Source: Hyphomonadaceae bacterium UKL13-1 (GTDB taxonomy: Bacteria > Pseudomonadota > Alphaproteobacteria > Caulobacterales > Aquidulcibacteraceae). From it: a stretch of 64,000 bases of DNA. Each line of letters starts with the position of its first letter. The stretch's first letter is position 1. Positions 62,568-64,000 of the stretch are shown here, one piece after another. A program made the translations under genes and the position numbers. The notes under the pieces are model-generated. The model was given only the letters and a program-made list of their open reading frames with translations. It ran no database searches and was not told the DNA's origin. The stretch covers positions 558,001-622,000 of the forward strand of contig CP012156.1 in assembly GCA_001602435.1 (NCBI GenBank), given 5' to 3'.

Positions 62568-63143
62568 TCAGGCTTCCTTGAATTGAACTTCCGGCCAGCG
62601 GGCTTGAATGCCGGCCACTTTGGCTTTGGTATTGCCTGTGGCCCCGCGGTTTGGATTTGGGCGTAAGGTCATGGCGAACATGTCTTCAAGCCCGAACGGG
62701 GCTGCGAGGCTGATGCTGTTATCAGCCTCTAAGCGAACCGCAATGGCATCACTGAAACACAAATAGCGCTCCAGCGATTCGTCGGTACAGCTCAAAGGCG
62801 CATAGGGGCTGCCAAAGCGTTGCTCAAACCACAAATGCACGCGGGCTTGATTGCGAACTTCGACCAAGGGCTTCAAAGCCTCTGGCAATAGGCGATCAAC
62901 GGCCTTTATGATGCGATCTTCGGCGTCCCAAGAGGTGTCGGGATCAAAGTAGCAAATGTCATAATCCTTGATGCCATAATCGGCGGTCCGTCCCGTCAAG
63001 GCATTCCAGACGGTGCCATAGATGGAACCCGCGACAAGCCGCCAGTCTGGCAAATTGGCGTCGCGAACAAGGGTCAGCACCTCCATCACTTTCGGACTGG
63101 CACGCACCATGTCGATTAAGCGGGTCTCAAGGGTCTCGCTCAT
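62568..63143 (-). CDS. Nucleotidyltransferase family protein (NTP_transf_6/DUF925)
   Basis: About 191 residues from ATG at 63143, which overlaps the stop of thiD (ATGA). The core reads [33 protein letters not shown], with the GS and DxD-type residues of a nucleotidyltransferase, followed by [27 protein letters not shown] and a family-typical C-terminal [15 protein letters not shown]. The true substrate is unknown. It is the middle gene of the thiD-to-phzF run. Confidence 0.87.
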   Translation of the reverse strand: MSETLETRLIDMVRASPKVMEVLTLVRDANLPDWRLVAGSIYGTVWNALTGRTADYGIKDYDICYFDPDTSWDAEDRIIKAVDRLLPEALKPLVEVRNQARVHLWFEQRFGSPYAPLSCTDESLERYLCFSDAIAVRLEADNSISLAAPFGLEDMFAMTLRPNPNRGATGNTKAKVAGIQARWPEVQFKEA

Positions 63144-63946
63144 TTCTGGAAGGGCCAAGCATGATTGAGGGGGCCATGGCCTTTGCCAAAGCCGGGTGCG
63201 CGCCTAATGGCTTCGACCAAATAAGCCCGTGCACGCTCCACGGCTTCTTCAAGTTCTACGCCCTGCGCCAACAAAGCAGAAATCGCACTCGCCAAGGTGC
63301 AGCCGGTTCCATGGGTGGAACTTGTATCAATCCGCTCGGCCTCAAAGAAGACTTCACCCTTTTGCGTGGCCAACAGGTCGGTGAAGCGAGCCCCAGGAAT
63401 ATGGCCACCTTTAACCAGAACAGCAGAAGCACCCAACCGCAACAAGCGCTCAGCTGCCCGCCGTTGACCATTGATCCCATCAACAGCCACATCGGCAAGG
63501 CGCTCAGCTTCGGGGGCATTGGGGGTTAGGAGGCCTGCAAGCGGAATCATCAAACTCTTCACAGCGGCGACGGCCTTATCTTCCAGCAAAGGATGACCGC
63601 CTTTGGCTACCATAACGGGATCTATCACACGGGGCGCGGAGCTGGTGTAAGCTTCAAGGGCTTCGGCAACCGTCTCAACGGTCTCGATGCTGCCGAGCAT
63701 ACCGGTTTTGACCGCATCGACGCCCAGATCGCTTGCCACGCAAGAAATCTGGTCCCGTATAACTTTGAGAGGAATTGGATGCACGTCGAACACGCCCAGC
63801 GTATTCTGCACAGTGATGGCCGTTACAGCCGTCATGGCAAAACCACCCAGCGCTGTGACGGCCTTAATGTCGGCCTGAATGCCGGCACCGCCACCACTGT
63901 CACTGCCCGCCACGATCAGAACGCGGCCTTTGGGTTCGCTCGTCAT
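63140..63946 (-). CDS. thiD: Hydroxymethylpyrimidine/phosphomethylpyrimidine kinase ThiD
   Basis: About 268 residues from ATG at 63946 (MTSEPKGRVLIVAGSDSGGGAGIQADIKA). A ribokinase-fold enzyme that phosphorylates HMP and HMP-phosphate in thiamine biosynthesis. The N-terminal GSDSGGGAGIQADIKAVTALGGFAMTAVTA binds HMP; SSTHGTGCTLASAISALLA near the end is the anion hole with the catalytic Cys of ThiD. It overlaps the next gene by 4 bp. No TPP riboswitch can be seen in the 54 bases upstream within the window, but the leader may continue beyond the edge. Confidence 0.93.
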   Translation of the reverse strand: MTSEPKGRVLIVAGSDSGGGAGIQADIKAVTALGGFAMTAVTAITVQNTLGVFDVHPIPLKVIRDQISCVASDLGVDAVKTGMLGSIETVETVAEALEAYTSSAPRVIDPVMVAKGGHPLLEDKAVAAVKSLMIPLAGLLTPNAPEAERLADVAVDGINGQRRAAERLLRLGASAVLVKGGHIPGARFTDLLATQKGEVFFEAERIDTSSTHGTGCTLASAISALLAQGVELEEAVERARAYLVEAIRRAPGFGKGHGPLNHAWPFQK

Positions 63947-64000
63947 GAATTTGCCTCTCACTTTTGGACTAGGAGAATGAACGGGCCAAATCGAGGCCGT

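Overview
The window looks like a piece of the chromosome of an alphaproteobacterium, most likely in or near the Caulobacterales/Hyphomonadaceae. The best lineage marker is a holdfast-anchor locus (hfaA-hfaB-hfaD, minus strand, 32990-35774), which is typical of stalked or rosette-forming members of that group. Alphaproteobacterial-type housekeeping genes (secA with a C-terminal zinc motif, typA, radC, map, thiD, a DUF3126 protein, a gamma-carbonic anhydrase) and the TonB-receptor and exported-peptidase content fit this. No genus can be named from the sequence alone.

Layout. 1-3865: an AbgT-type transporter (cut by the window edge), a CocE-type serine hydrolase and a LysR regulator, all overlapping or abutting. 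4332-9906: a TonB-dependent receptor followed by a tightly coupled ABC exporter set (one ATPase, two DUF3526-type ABC-2 permeases). 10010-16866 (minus): a second TonB receptor, a small operon (ABM-like protein, WYL regulator, TfoX C-domain protein) behind a palindromic operator candidate, a DUF2147 protein, a BaeSR-like two-component pair and an outer-membrane beta-barrel protein. 17081-21287: two divergently transcribed hybrid histidine kinases. 21394-23799: two tandem paralogues of unknown function. 23904-26708: radC, map and a DAACS symporter, then tRNA-Leu(UAA). 27079-32912: a subtilase with a probable autotransporter-like barrel, an S9 peptidase and a TPR/aspartyl-hydroxylase protein. 32990-35774: the hfa locus. 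35902-38941: an NDUFA9-like protein and divergent typA. 38995-41120: a CaiB-family protein and a MaoC-like protein that together resemble Mct and Meh of the 3-hydroxypropionate bicycle. 41566-51317: M13 peptidase, SDR, DEAD-box helicase, MAPEG protein, S9 peptidase, amidohydrolase. 51330-53000: an IS110-family insertion sequence embedded in an unusually palindrome-dense intergenic region. 53032-63946: GMC oxidoreductase, enoyl-CoA hydratase, secA, phytase, gamma-carbonic anhydrase, phoH behind a structured RNA, and a thiD-nucleotidyltransferase-phzF-DUF3126 gene run.

How it fits together. Many genes point to a surface-attached oligotroph living on complex organic matter: TonB receptors, six hydrolases or peptidases (several with signal peptides), a phytase lipoprotein, an aminoacyl-type transporter and holdfast anchoring. 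The parts least explained by standard annotation are the structured leader in front of phoH, two mutually exclusive hairpins at the secA start codon, the IS110/palindrome mosaic, the unknown paralogue pair beside a hybrid kinase, and the receptor plus DUF3526 ABC operon.
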